The translations under genes and the position numbers were made by a program. A DNA stretch of 64,000 nucleotides from contig NZ_DBMV01000021.1 in the NCBI RefSeq assembly GCF_002298975.1, forward strand, positions 310,001 through 374,000. Direction: 5' to 3'. Below the pieces are notes generated by a model. It saw only the letters and a list, made by a program, of their open reading frames with translations, searched no databases and was not told the origin of the DNA. The DNA comes from Ralstonia sp. UBA689. Its GTDB lineage: Bacteria; Pseudomonadota; Gammaproteobacteria; Burkholderiales; Burkholderiaceae. This document shows, one piece after another, positions 33,098-42,068 of this stretch (the stretch's first letter is position 1; every line of letters begins with the position of its first letter).

Positions 33098-33987
33098 GCG
33101 CGCAACATTTGCAGCAACACGGCATTGAACGCGTCCGGCCGTTCGAGGTGCGGCGCGTGCCCGGTGCCAGGGATCGTGGCAACCTGCGCCGCAGGGTGCA
33201 GCGCCAGCGTGGCGCGGCCGACATCGGGGGCGTAGAGGCGGCTGCGCTCCCCATACAGGTGGAACAACGGCCAGCGTGCCGCCTGCAGCAACACGCGGAA
33301 ATCCTGCCTGGCCATGTCTTCCCACAGTGCGGCCAGCGTCCCGGGGGCGCATTGCCGCATCATGCGCATCACATCGCGCGTCAGCCCGGTATCCGGCTGC
33401 ACGCCTGCTGCCCATAGGCCTGCCGCCACGGGTGCCATCAAGCTTTCCCAACGCTGTCGAATCCGGGTTGCCATCTGTGCCGCCTGCGCCATGTCGTAGT
33501 GGCCATGCAGGCCATGCGACCAATCAGGGCTGGTGACGAGTCGCGGCGTCATGTCAATGCTGCCGATCATGGCGATTCGCAGGCTGGGTTGGCTGCGCAT
33601 CAGCTCCCACGCCACCATGGCGCCCATCGACCACCCCACCACCACCGCATCGTCGAGCTCCAGATGGCGCATCAGCGCAGCCGCGTCCGCCGTCAGGCCC
33701 GCAATGGTCGCGCCGGATGGCCGTAGGGCAGCAGACAGGCCGTGACCGGCATGGTCCGGTGCGATGACGCGGTAGCCCTGCAGTGCCAACGCCCGCTGGC
33801 CGTCAAAGACTTCGCCTGATACCGACCACCCGTGCAGCAACAGCAACGGCCGCCCGGTGCCGGCCTCACGCCAGCCGGGCAAGCCCGCACGGGCGGCAAA
33901 TTCCACGAAGGCAGGCGCCGCGCCGCAAGCGTGCGCCGAAGACGAAACATCCACCGGCAGTTCCTTGGCAAGGTGCGGGAAAGCCAT
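33079..33987 (-). CDS. alpha/beta hydrolase, divergent to tetR
   Basis: This 302-residue alpha/beta-hydrolase has the oxyanion segment LLLLHGWSVSG, nucleophile Ser in VVGWSMGAMVAW and His in GTGHAPHLERPD. It has no signal peptide, so it is cytoplasmic. It is transcribed away from tetR and its start lies about 30 bases from an inverted repeat that probably binds that regulator. A role in ester or short-chain hydroxyacid-oligomer cleavage fits the neighbourhood but is inference. Confidence 0.85.
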   Translation of the reverse strand: MAFPHLAKELPVDVSSSAHACGAAPAFVEFAARAGLPGWREAGTGRPLLLLHGWSVSGEVFDGQRALALQGYRVIAPDHAGHGLSAALRPSGATIAGLTADAAALMRHLELDDAVVVGWSMGAMVAWELMRSQPSLRIAMIGSIDMTPRLVTSPDWSHGLHGHYDMAQAAQMATRIRQRWESLMAPVAAGLWAAGVQPDTGLTRDVMRMMRQCAPGTLAALWEDMARQDFRVLLQAARWPLFHLYGERSRLYAPDVGRATLALHPAAQVATIPGTGHAPHLERPDAFNAVLLQMLRAQESTR

Positions 33988-33990
33988 CTA

Positions 33991-34019
33991 TTGACATCCC
34001 GATTTCGACGTTTATATCA
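33991..34019 (+). promoter_or_regulatory. sigma-70 promoter of tetR
   Basis: TTGACA (33991-33996), then a -10 region TATATC/ATATCA at 34013-34019 (16-17 base spacer). The same arrangement occurs before the PHB depolymerase gene. Confidence 0.65.
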
Positions 34020-34021
34020 TG

Positions 34022-34045
34022 AAACCTGAATCAGTCATCATGTTT
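34022..34045. promoter_or_regulatory. inverted-repeat operator between the hydrolase and tetR
   Basis: AAACCTGA, eight bases (ATCAGTCA) and TCATGTTT form an 8-8-8 inverted repeat with one mismatch, directly after the -10 element. The site at 62314-62337 has the same halves and an ATCAG spacer start. It fits the size expected for a TetR dimer. Confidence 0.65.
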
Positions 34046-34089
34046 TTGCGGGCGCGATTGTGATGTTGCGCCCGAACAGTGAGGTATGA

Positions 34090-34695
34090 ATGTCCCAGGC
34101 AGATTCCGACGTTTCCCAACCCAAGACCGCGCGCGGCCAGAAGACGCGCGAGTCGCTGCTGCGCGCCGCAGAAAAGGTGTTTGGCGAGAAGGGCTACTAC
34201 GCCGCGTCGATCTCCGAGATCACGCAGGAGGCCGAAGTCGCCATGGGCACCTTCTACCTGTACTTCAAGGACAAGGAAGACGTGTTCCGTGCGCTGGTGG
34301 CGCACATGCTGGAACTGGTGCGCGGGCATCTGCGCAAGCATGTCGCGGCGGCCAGCTCGCAGATCGAAGCCGAGCAGCTTGGCCTGAAGGCGTTCCTGTC
34401 GTTCGTCTCGCGCCACAAGAACCTGTACCGCATCGTGCTGGATTCGTACTCGGTGGACGAGAGCATCTATCGTGGCTATTTCCAGGTCTTTGCCGATCTG
34501 TACAGCCGCCGGCTCGGCGATGCCGAGGCACAGGGCGAGATCGCACCGGGCGATGCCGAGGTGCGGGCCTGGTGCCTGATCGGTATCAGCAATTTCCTCG
34601 GCATGCGCTACGCGCTCTGGCAGAAACCGGAATCGATGGACAAGGTGGTCGAGGCCGCGCACGACCTGATCACGCACGGGCTGGTGGCGCGATGA
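34090..34695 (+). CDS. TetR-family transcriptional regulator
   Basis: This 201-residue protein has an N-terminal helix-turn-helix (TRESLLRAAEKVFGEKGYYA; ISEITQEAEVAMGTFYLYFK) and a C-terminal helical ligand-binding domain. Its stop overlaps the next gene's start as ATGA, so it is co-expressed with the enoyl-CoA hydratase homologue. TetR proteins next to acyl-CoA genes often sense acyl-CoAs; that is inference here. The inverted repeat at 34022-34045 suggests autoregulation. Confidence 0.92.
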   Translation: MSQADSDVSQPKTARGQKTRESLLRAAEKVFGEKGYYAASISEITQEAEVAMGTFYLYFKDKEDVFRALVAHMLELVRGHLRKHVAAASSQIEAEQLGLKAFLSFVSRHKNLYRIVLDSYSVDESIYRGYFQVFADLYSRRLGDAEAQGEIAPGDAEVRAWCLIGISNFLGMRYALWQKPESMDKVVEAAHDLITHGLVAR

Positions 34696-35474
34696 ACATG
34701 CCGGCCAGCGAGCTTGCTCTGTTCGAGCGTATCGGTGGCACAGCCATCGTGCGGCTGAATCGCCCGGCAAGGCATAACAGCCTGGTGCCGGAATTGCTTG
34801 AAGGCTTGCTGGCTGCGCTTGACAGGGCCGAGGCGGATTCGCAGGTCGAGGTGGTTGTCCTGACCCACGCGGGCCGCAATTTTTCCACCGGCGGCGATGT
34901 CGAGGCGCTGGCTTCGCAGGGCAATGCGCTGCCGGCCTATGCCGACCGTCTGCTGGAGTTGTTGAACCGGACGATTCTGCGGGTGAGCGCGCTGCGCTGT
35001 CCGATCATCGCAGCGGTGGAGGGCTGGCTGACCGGTGGCTCGCTGGGGTTGGTGCTGGCATGCGACATGGCCGTGCTGAGCCATGACGTGCGCATTGCGC
35101 CGTTCTACACCGTGGTCGGCTTCAGCCCCGACGGCGGCTGGACGGCCATGCTGCCGCAGCTTGTGGGCACGGCGCGTGCCCGGGCCTGGCAACTGAACAA
35201 CACCACGCTGACGGCCGAGGAGGCCGGCGCGCTGGGCCTGGCCGCACGCGTGGTTGAATCGGGGCAGGCCGAGCACACGGCCATGGCACTGGCGGTGGGC
35301 ATACAGGACAAGGTGCGCGGCAGCGTGGCGCAGACCCGCGCATTGCTGCGTTGGGATTCGCAGGCGCTGGCGGACGGTCTTGAGCGCGAGCGCGCCGCCT
35401 TTGTCGCGCAAATCCAGACGGCGGAGGCGGACGCCGGCATGCGAAGGTTTTTAGATAGAGGCAAGCGCACATAG
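34692..35474 (+). CDS. enoyl-CoA hydratase/isomerase family protein
   Basis: This 260-residue crotonase-fold protein has the CoA-binding NFSTGGDVEALAS and the oxyanion region AVEGWLTGGSLGLVLACD. The catalytic Glu positions of classical hydratases are not obvious (GFSPDGGWTAMLPQLVG in place of GxxPExG). It may therefore be an isomerase or another crotonase activity. It is translationally coupled to tetR and begins the catabolic operon. Confidence 0.85.
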   Translation: MNMPASELALFERIGGTAIVRLNRPARHNSLVPELLEGLLAALDRAEADSQVEVVVLTHAGRNFSTGGDVEALASQGNALPAYADRLLELLNRTILRVSALRCPIIAAVEGWLTGGSLGLVLACDMAVLSHDVRIAPFYTVVGFSPDGGWTAMLPQLVGTARARAWQLNNTTLTAEEAGALGLAARVVESGQAEHTAMALAVGIQDKVRGSVAQTRALLRWDSQALADGLERERAAFVAQIQTAEADAGMRRFLDRGKRT

Positions 35475-35547
35475 GGCCACCGCCTCGGACGCAGCCTCAG
35501 CAGGATTCCACCCCATAAGAACAGCGGAACCACCGAAGGAGACAACG

Positions 35548-36747
35548 ATGCAACGTAATCGCACGGCCATTCGTGCAGCAATCCGTGCTGCAGCCCTGGC
35601 TGCCAGCCTGCTGGCAGTCGGCAGCGCGCTGGCCAAGGACATCAAGATTGCCCACGTCTACGATAAGACCGGCGCGCTGGAGGCCTACGCCAAGCAGACG
35701 CAGACCGGCCTGATGATGGGCCTGGAGTACGCCACCGGCGGCACCATGACCGTCAACGGCAACAAGCTGGTGGTGATCGAGAAGGACACCCAGGGCAAGC
35801 CCGACGTGGCCAAGGCGCAATTGGCTGCCGCATACAGCGACGACCGCGCCGACATCGCCGTCGGCCCCACGTCTTCCGGCACGGCGCTGGCCATGCTGCC
35901 GGTGGCCGAGGAATACAAGAAGATTCTGCTGGTGGAGCCGGCCGTGGCCGATTCCATTACCGGCGAAAAGTGGAATCGCTACATCTTCCGCACCGGCCGC
36001 AACTCGTCGCAGGATGCGATTGCCAATGCTGTGGCGCTGGACAAGCCGGGCGTGCAGATCGCCACGCTGGCGCAGGACTACGCCTTCGGCCGCGACGGCG
36101 TGAAGGCCTTCAAGGGGGCGCTGAAGAATGCCAAGGTCGTGCACGAGGAATACCTGCCGACCAGCACCACCGACTTCACCGCGGGCGCGCAGCGGCTGTT
36201 CGATTCGCTCAAGGACAAGCCGGGCCGCAAGATCATCTTCATCATCTGGGCCGGCGCGGGCAACCCGTTCAAGATTGCCGACCTGGACCCGAAGCGCTAC
36301 GGCATTGAGATCGCCAGCGGCGGCAACATTCTGCCCGCCATGAGTGCGTACAAGAACCTGCCGGGCATGGAAGGGGCGACGTATTACTACTTCGGTATCC
36401 CCAAGAACAAGGTCAACGAGTGGCTGGTATCGACGCACTACGCCAAGTTCAAGACGCCGCCTGATTTCTTCACGGCGGGCGGCATGGCGGCCGGCATTGC
36501 GTTGGTGGAAGCGCTCAAGAAGACGGGTGGCGACACCAACACCGAGAAGCTGATCTCGACCATGGAAGGCATGTCGTTCGACACGCCCAAGGGCAAGATG
36601 ACCTTCCGCAAGGAAGACCACCAGGCCATGCAGTCGATGTACCACTTCAAGATCAAGGTGGACCCGGCGTTTGCGTGGGGCGTGCCGGAGCTGGTCCGCG
36701 AGATCAAGCCCGAAGAGATGAACGTGCCGATCCGCAACCACCGCTGA
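35548..36747 (+). CDS. Liv-type ABC transporter substrate-binding protein
   Basis: This 399-residue periplasmic binding protein of the peripla_BP_6 type has a Sec signal (LAASLLAVGSALA cleaved before KDIKIAHVYD). YDKTGALEAYAKQT and AVGPTSSGTALAMLP line the binding cleft. It heads a five-gene importer (binding protein, two ATPases, two permeases). The family covers branched-chain amino acids, amides, urea and aromatic or short-chain acids; the neighbours favour a carboxylic acid. Confidence 0.9.
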   Translation: MQRNRTAIRAAIRAAALAASLLAVGSALAKDIKIAHVYDKTGALEAYAKQTQTGLMMGLEYATGGTMTVNGNKLVVIEKDTQGKPDVAKAQLAAAYSDDRADIAVGPTSSGTALAMLPVAEEYKKILLVEPAVADSITGEKWNRYIFRTGRNSSQDAIANAVALDKPGVQIATLAQDYAFGRDGVKAFKGALKNAKVVHEEYLPTSTTDFTAGAQRLFDSLKDKPGRKIIFIIWAGAGNPFKIADLDPKRYGIEIASGGNILPAMSAYKNLPGMEGATYYYFGIPKNKVNEWLVSTHYAKFKTPPDFFTAGGMAAGIALVEALKKTGGDTNTEKLISTMEGMSFDTPKGKMTFRKEDHQAMQSMYHFKIKVDPAFAWGVPELVREIKPEEMNVPIRNHR

Positions 36748-37550
36748 TGAGCACAAGCGCAACTTCCCCCGAAGGCACGCCCGCGCTGGAAACGCGCGGG
36801 CTGACCATCCGCTTTGGCGGCCACGTGGCCGTCAACGCGGTGTCGTGCGCGTTCCGGCCTGGCGAGCTGACCTGCATCGTCGGCCCCAACGGCGCGGGAA
36901 AGACGACTTACTTCAACCTGATCTCGGGCCAGTTGCCACCCTCCGCCGGGCACATTCTGCTGGGCGGCGACGACGTAACACGGCTGCCCATCTCGGCCAA
37001 GACGCGCCGTGGCATCGGGCGTGCGTTCCAGCTCACCAGCCTGTTCCCGAACCTGCCGGTACTGGAGAATGTGCGGCTGGCAGTGCAGGCGCGGCTGCAT
37101 CGCGGGCTGGACCTGTTCTCGGTGTGGAGCAGCCACCGCGCCATCCGCGACGAGGCGATGGCTTGCCTTGCGCGCGTGGCCCTGGCCGACAAGCGCAGCC
37201 AGACGGTCGCATCGCTCTCGCATGGCGACCAGCGCAAGCTGGAGGTGGCCATCCTGCTGGCACTGCAGCCGCGCATCTTCATGTTCGATGAGCCGACCGC
37301 CGGGATGAGCGTGGACGAGGTGCCCGTGATTCTCGACCTGATCCACGAGATCAAGCAGGACAAGACCAAGACCGTGCTGCTGGTCGAGCACAAGATGGAT
37401 GTGGTGCGCTCGCTGGCCGACCGCATCATCGTGCTGCACAACGGCACGCTGATGGCCGATGGCGATCCGGCGGAGGTCATTGCTTCGCCCATCGTGCAGC
37501 AGGCCTATCTGGGCACGGCCGAGCCGACTGCGGAGGTGGCCCATGGCTGA
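36747..37550 (+). CDS. ABC transporter ATPase, LivG type
   Basis: This 267-residue ATPase has Walker A VGPNGAGKTTYFNLI, signature LSHGDQRKLEVAI and Walker B IFMFDEPTAGMS. The family-specific FQLTSLFPNL insert is present. Its start shares one base with the binding-protein stop and it overlaps the next ATPase by eight bases, so the importer is translationally coupled. Confidence 0.93.
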   Translation: MSTSATSPEGTPALETRGLTIRFGGHVAVNAVSCAFRPGELTCIVGPNGAGKTTYFNLISGQLPPSAGHILLGGDDVTRLPISAKTRRGIGRAFQLTSLFPNLPVLENVRLAVQARLHRGLDLFSVWSSHRAIRDEAMACLARVALADKRSQTVASLSHGDQRKLEVAILLALQPRIFMFDEPTAGMSVDEVPVILDLIHEIKQDKTKTVLLVEHKMDVVRSLADRIIVLHNGTLMADGDPAEVIASPIVQQAYLGTAEPTAEVAHG

Positions 37551-38280
37551 CATACACACTGCGCCGATTCTGCGTCTGACGGACGTACAGACCCACATCG
37601 GGCCGTATCACATCCTGCACGGCGTGAGCTTCGAGGTGCCGCGCGGCGGCGTGACCATGCTGCTCGGGCGCAACGGCGCCGGCAAGACCACCACGCTGCG
37701 CACCATCATGGGTTTGTGGCAGGCGAGCGCGGGCAAGGTGGAGTTCGACGGCGTCGATATCGCGCGCCGCCATACGCCGGCCATCGCCCAGCTCGGCATT
37801 GCTTACGTGCCGGAGAACATGGGCGTGTTTGCCGACCTGACCGTGGCCGAGAACATGCGCCTGGCCGCACGCGGCGGGCCCGTCGACGAAAAGCGGCTCG
37901 ACTGGGTCTTCCGCATGTTTCCGGCGCTCAAAATCTTCTGGCACCAGCGTGCGGGGGTCCTGTCGGGTGGGCAGAAGCAGATGCTCTCGGTGGCGCGCGC
38001 CATCATCGAGCCGCGCAAGCTGCTGATCGTCGACGAGCCGACCAAGGGGCTGGCGCCGGCCATCATCCAGAACATGATCGCGGTGTTCCGGGAGCTCAAG
38101 CAGACCGAGGTCTCGATCCTGCTGGTGGAGCAGAACTTCCACATGGCCAAGTCCGTGGGCGATACGGTGGCCGTAATGGATGACGGCAAGGTCGTGCACA
38201 CCGGCCGCATGGCTGCCCTGGCCGAAGACGAAGCGCTGCAGCAGCGGCTGCTCGGTCTGTCGCTGGCGGCGCATCAATGA
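37543..38280 (+). CDS. ABC transporter ATPase, LivF type
   Basis: This 245-residue ATPase has Walker A LLGRNGAGKTTTLRTIMG, signature LSGGQKQML and Walker B LLIVDEPTKGLAP, plus AYVPENMGVFADLTV of the LivF subfamily. It partners the LivG-type ATPase to drive the importer. It overlaps livG-like and livH-like genes at both ends. Confidence 0.93.
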   Translation: MADIHTAPILRLTDVQTHIGPYHILHGVSFEVPRGGVTMLLGRNGAGKTTTLRTIMGLWQASAGKVEFDGVDIARRHTPAIAQLGIAYVPENMGVFADLTVAENMRLAARGGPVDEKRLDWVFRMFPALKIFWHQRAGVLSGGQKQMLSVARAIIEPRKLLIVDEPTKGLAPAIIQNMIAVFRELKQTEVSILLVEQNFHMAKSVGDTVAVMDDGKVVHTGRMAALAEDEALQQRLLGLSLAAHQ

Positions 38281-39356
38281 ACGGCCTTGGCATGGAACCG
38301 CAGCGCTCCACGGAGCCAACACAGATGACGATTTCCTCAACCTCGCTCGGCGTTCCCGCGGCACCCGCCGACCTGCCGAAGGTTCGGCTCGACTGGACAC
38401 CGCTTGCGCTCGCACCGCTGCTAATGCTGGTAGCGCTGCCGCTGGTCGGCAGCACCTCGACGTGGCTCACGCTCACCATTGCCGGGCTGGCGATGGGCAT
38501 GATCATTTTTGTGGTGTCGTCCGGCCTCACACTGGTGTTCGGGCTGATGGACGTGCTCAATTTCGGGCACGGTGCCTTCATCGCGCTGGGGGCGTACGTG
38601 GCGGCTTCGGTATTGCTGCCGATGCAGGCCTGGGTGGAGGCCGACAGCCTCGCGCTCAACCTGGGCGTGTTCGCGCTGGCCATCGTGGCGGCCATGGTGG
38701 CGGCCGGTGCCGTGGGCCTGTTCTTCGAGCGCGTGGTGGTGCGTCCGGTGTACGGCCAGCACCTCAAGCAGATCCTCATCACCATGGGCGGCATGATCGT
38801 CGCCGAACAACTGATCAAGGCCATCTGGGGCGCCGAGACCATCGCACTGCAGGCGCCAGCCACCTTCCGAGGCGCCGTGCTGCTGGGCGACGCGGCCATC
38901 GAGAAATATCGGCTCATTGCCGTGGTGCTGGGGCTGGTGATCTTCGTGGCGATGCTGCTGGTGCTCAACCGCACGCGCATCGGCCTGCTGATCCGCGCCG
39001 GGGTGGAAAACCGCGAGATGGTGGAGTCGCTGGGCTACCGCATCCGCCGGCTGTTCATCGGCGTGTTTGTGGTGGGCGCGGCGCTGGCCGGCCTGGGCGG
39101 CGTGCTGTGGGGGCTATACCAGGAGAACATCACCGCGGCGATCGGTTCGCAGGTGAATGTGCTGATCTTCATTGTCATCATCATCGGCGGGCTGGGCTCG
39201 ACCACGGGCTGCTTTATCGGCGCGGTGCTGGTGGGGCTGATGGCCAACTACACCGGCTTCCTGTTCCCGAAGGTGGCGCTGTTCTCGAACATCCTGCTGA
39301 TGATGCTGATCCTGCTGTGGCGGCCGCAGGGTTTGTATCCGGTGGCCAAGCGTTGA
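38277..39356 (+). CDS. ABC transporter permease, LivH type
   Basis: This 359-residue inner-membrane permease has about eight helices. ASGLTLVFGLMDVLNFGHGA-like SSGLTLVFGLMDVLNFGHG is diagnostic of LivH. It has a 40-residue polar N-terminus longer than usual. The ATG at 38277 overlaps the previous stop as ATGA; an internal ATG at 38325 could be the true start. Confidence 0.92.
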   Translation: MNGLGMEPQRSTEPTQMTISSTSLGVPAAPADLPKVRLDWTPLALAPLLMLVALPLVGSTSTWLTLTIAGLAMGMIIFVVSSGLTLVFGLMDVLNFGHGAFIALGAYVAASVLLPMQAWVEADSLALNLGVFALAIVAAMVAAGAVGLFFERVVVRPVYGQHLKQILITMGGMIVAEQLIKAIWGAETIALQAPATFRGAVLLGDAAIEKYRLIAVVLGLVIFVAMLLVLNRTRIGLLIRAGVENREMVESLGYRIRRLFIGVFVVGAALAGLGGVLWGLYQENITAAIGSQVNVLIFIVIIIGGLGSTTGCFIGAVLVGLMANYTGFLFPKVALFSNILLMMLILLWRPQGLYPVAKR

Positions 39357-39372
39357 ACGGAGCGAGTCGACC

Positions 39373-40449
39373 ATGATCCGAATGCTTTCCGGTGATCTGC
39401 CCCGCAGCCGAACGCTGACCGTGCTGCTGGTCATCATCCTGCTGGCGCTGCTGTGCGCGCCGTTTCTGTTTCCGGGCGCGCGTGCGCTCAATATGGCGGC
39501 CAAGATCTGCATCTTCGTCGTGCTGGTGGCGAGCTACGACCTGCTGCTGGGCTATACCGGCGTTGTGTCGTTCGCCCATACGATGTTCTTCGGCATCGGC
39601 GGGTATGGCGTGGCAATTGCCATGTCGAACATGGAGCCGGGGTGGGGCGCCTTGCTGGTCGGCACGCTGGGCGCGGTGGTCGTGTCCGCCGTGCTGGCCT
39701 TTGTGATCGGGCTGTTCTCGCTGCGCGTGCGGGCGATTTTCTTCGCGATGATCACGCTGGCGGTGGCCACCGCGTTTGCCACGCTGGTCTCGCAACTCTC
39801 AGAGTGGACGGGCGGTGAAGACGGCCTGACCTTCAAAGTGCCCGAGATCTTCACGCCAGGCTTCTCGCTGGGCGATGCCGAATGGTTTGGCGTGCCGCTC
39901 AACGGCAAGCTGCTGTCGTACTACTTCGTGCTGGTGTGCGCGGCGGTGCTGTTCCTGATGCTCCTGCGGCTGGTGAACTCGCCGTTCGGGCGTGTGCTCC
40001 AGGCGATTCGCGAGAACGACTTCCGCGCCGAGGCCATCGGTTACCGCACGGTGGTTTACCGCACGGTATCGACGGTGCTCTCGGCCGTGTTCGCCACGCT
40101 GGCTGGTGTGCTGATGGCGCTCTGGTTGCGCTACAACGGACCGGACACCTCGCTGTCGTTCGAGATCATGGTCGACATCCTGCTGATCGTCGTGATCGGC
40201 GGCATGGGCACGCTGTACGGCGCCATCATCGGTACCACGCTGTTCCTGCTCGCGCAGACCTATCTGCAAGACGTGATGAAGCTCGCCAGCGATGCCACGG
40301 CCGCCGTGCCGCTGCTGTCCAACCTGCTGCATCCGGACCGTTGGCTGCTGTGGCTGGGCCTGCTGTTCATCCTCAGCGTGTACTACTTCCCGCAGGGCGT
40401 GGTAGGGCGCTTGCGCGGCAGTCACGACACGCACGAGATCGCGTCATAA
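39373..40449 (+). CDS. ABC transporter permease, LivM type
   Basis: This 358-residue permease has the LivM hallmark YDLLLGYTGVVSFAHTMFFG and a C-terminal YFPQGVVGRLRG. It forms the membrane channel with the LivH-type protein. It lies 16 bases after that gene and 14 before the acyl-CoA ligase gene. Confidence 0.93.
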   Translation: MIRMLSGDLPRSRTLTVLLVIILLALLCAPFLFPGARALNMAAKICIFVVLVASYDLLLGYTGVVSFAHTMFFGIGGYGVAIAMSNMEPGWGALLVGTLGAVVVSAVLAFVIGLFSLRVRAIFFAMITLAVATAFATLVSQLSEWTGGEDGLTFKVPEIFTPGFSLGDAEWFGVPLNGKLLSYYFVLVCAAVLFLMLLRLVNSPFGRVLQAIRENDFRAEAIGYRTVVYRTVSTVLSAVFATLAGVLMALWLRYNGPDTSLSFEIMVDILLIVVIGGMGTLYGAIIGTTLFLLAQTYLQDVMKLASDATAAVPLLSNLLHPDRWLLWLGLLFILSVYYFPQGVVGRLRGSHDTHEIAS

Positions 40450-40463
40450 CGGAGACTCCCGCC

Positions 40464-42011
40464 ATGTACGTCGTCGATTGGCTGCACAAGAACGCCCAGC
40501 ACACGCCCGACAAGGTGGCGCTGGTCGATGTCGACTCCGGCCGCCGCGTCACCTACCGGCAGTTCGATGAACGCGCCAGCCGCTTTGCCGAAGTCCTGAC
40601 GCAGCAACTGAAGCTGGCACCTGGCGCGCGCGTGGCGGTACTGGCGCACAACAGCGCCGCGTATTTCGAGATGCTGTACGGCTGCGCCAAGGCCGGCATG
40701 GTGATGGTGTGCCTGAACTGGCGCCTGCCGGTGGCGGAGCTGCTGCCGATCCTCCAGGACTGCGCGCCGGATGTGCTGGTGGCTGGCGATGGTTTCCACG
40801 ACGTGGCGGCTGACCTGAACCTCGCAAGATCCATGCGTGCCGTGCTCTACCTGGCCGGTGACAAACCTGTCGGTGCACCCGCCGGCTGGATCGAATTCGA
40901 GGCGGCATTGGCCTCCGCCTCCGGCAACGTCATCGAAATGCCGTGCCGCGACGAGCACGAAATCTGGCACCTGCTCTACACCTCCGGCACCACGGGCCGC
41001 CCCAAGGGGGTGATCCAGACCTACGGCATGGTGTTCTTCAACGCCGTCAACGCCATGCTCGCCAACAAGATCACGCGCGATGACGTGTTCCTGAGCGTGC
41101 TGCCGTTCTTCCATACGGGCGGGCTCAACCTCTACGCCAATCCCGTGCTGCACGCGGGCGGAACAGTCCACATCCTGCGCCAGTTCGATGCGCAGGTGAC
41201 GCTCGACAAACTCGACCGCCGCTCGGGCGAGGGCATCACGATGTTCTTTGCCGTGCCCTCCGTGTACCTGTTCCTGAGCCAGCATCCGGGCTTTACGCAG
41301 GCGGATTTTTCCGCCATCCGCAACATGTCTGCCGGCGGCTCGCCGGTGCCGCAGCCGTTGCTGCAGGCGTACCTGGATAAGGGCGTGACGATCTGCTTCG
41401 GCTTCGGCATGACGGAAACCGGCCCGACCGTGTTCGTCTGTGACGAAGCCACGGCGCGCCGTAAGATCGGCACCATCGGCAAGCCGGTCGGCTCGATGCT
41501 CACACGCGTGGTTGACCCGCTGGGCGCGGACGTTGCCCCGGGTGAACGGGGGGAGCTGCTGATCAAGGGCCCCGGCGTCACACCCGGCTACTGGAACTTG
41601 CCCGAGGCCACGGCCGCCGCCATCCATGACGGCTGGCTGCATTCCGGCGACATCGCCTACGTGGACGATGAAGGCGATTACTACATCGTCGATCGCGCCA
41701 AGGACATGTTCATCTCCGGCGGCGAGAACGTGTACCCCGCCGAAGTCGAGAACGTGCTCTTTCAACTGCCCGGTGTGGCCGAGGCCGCCGTCATCGGCAC
41801 GGCCGATACACGCTGGGGCGAGGTGGGCGTGGCGCTGGTGGTGATGCGCGATGGCGCGACACTCGATGCCGATGCCGTCATCGCCCACTGCAAGGCGCGC
41901 CTGGCGGGCTACAAGGTGCCGCGCCACGTGCGCTTTATCGATGCCTTGCCGCGCACGCCGTCGGGCAAGGTGGAAAAGCACAAGTTGCGCTCGCAGTTTG
42001 CCGCGCACTGA
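40464..42011 (+). CDS. AMP-dependent acyl-CoA synthetase/ligase
   Basis: This 515-residue ANL-superfamily enzyme has the P-loop LLYTSGTTGRPKGVIQTYG, FGFGMTETGPTVF, SGDIAYVDDEGDYYIVDRAK and the C-terminal catalytic Lys in PRTPSGKVEKHKL. It should activate a carboxylic acid to its CoA thioester. Being directly behind the importer, the likely substrate is the imported acid; 3-hydroxybutyrate or a related acid is a hypothesis from the oligomer hydrolase nearby. Confidence 0.92.
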   Translation: MYVVDWLHKNAQHTPDKVALVDVDSGRRVTYRQFDERASRFAEVLTQQLKLAPGARVAVLAHNSAAYFEMLYGCAKAGMVMVCLNWRLPVAELLPILQDCAPDVLVAGDGFHDVAADLNLARSMRAVLYLAGDKPVGAPAGWIEFEAALASASGNVIEMPCRDEHEIWHLLYTSGTTGRPKGVIQTYGMVFFNAVNAMLANKITRDDVFLSVLPFFHTGGLNLYANPVLHAGGTVHILRQFDAQVTLDKLDRRSGEGITMFFAVPSVYLFLSQHPGFTQADFSAIRNMSAGGSPVPQPLLQAYLDKGVTICFGFGMTETGPTVFVCDEATARRKIGTIGKPVGSMLTRVVDPLGADVAPGERGELLIKGPGVTPGYWNLPEATAAAIHDGWLHSGDIAYVDDEGDYYIVDRAKDMFISGGENVYPAEVENVLFQLPGVAEAAVIGTADTRWGEVGVALVVMRDGATLDADAVIAHCKARLAGYKVPRHVRFIDALPRTPSGKVEKHKLRSQFAAH

Positions 42012-42068
42012 AGTGACGTGCCCGGAGTGTACCGGGCGCGTCTTCAACATATCCCGGAGGTTTCATCC

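Noticed and set aside
34086..34691. An N-terminal extension of the crotonase-fold protein running through tetR in another frame
   Set aside because: The extension is Arg/Gly-rich and lacks family similarity, and the ATGA overlap at 34692 gives a normal-length protein.
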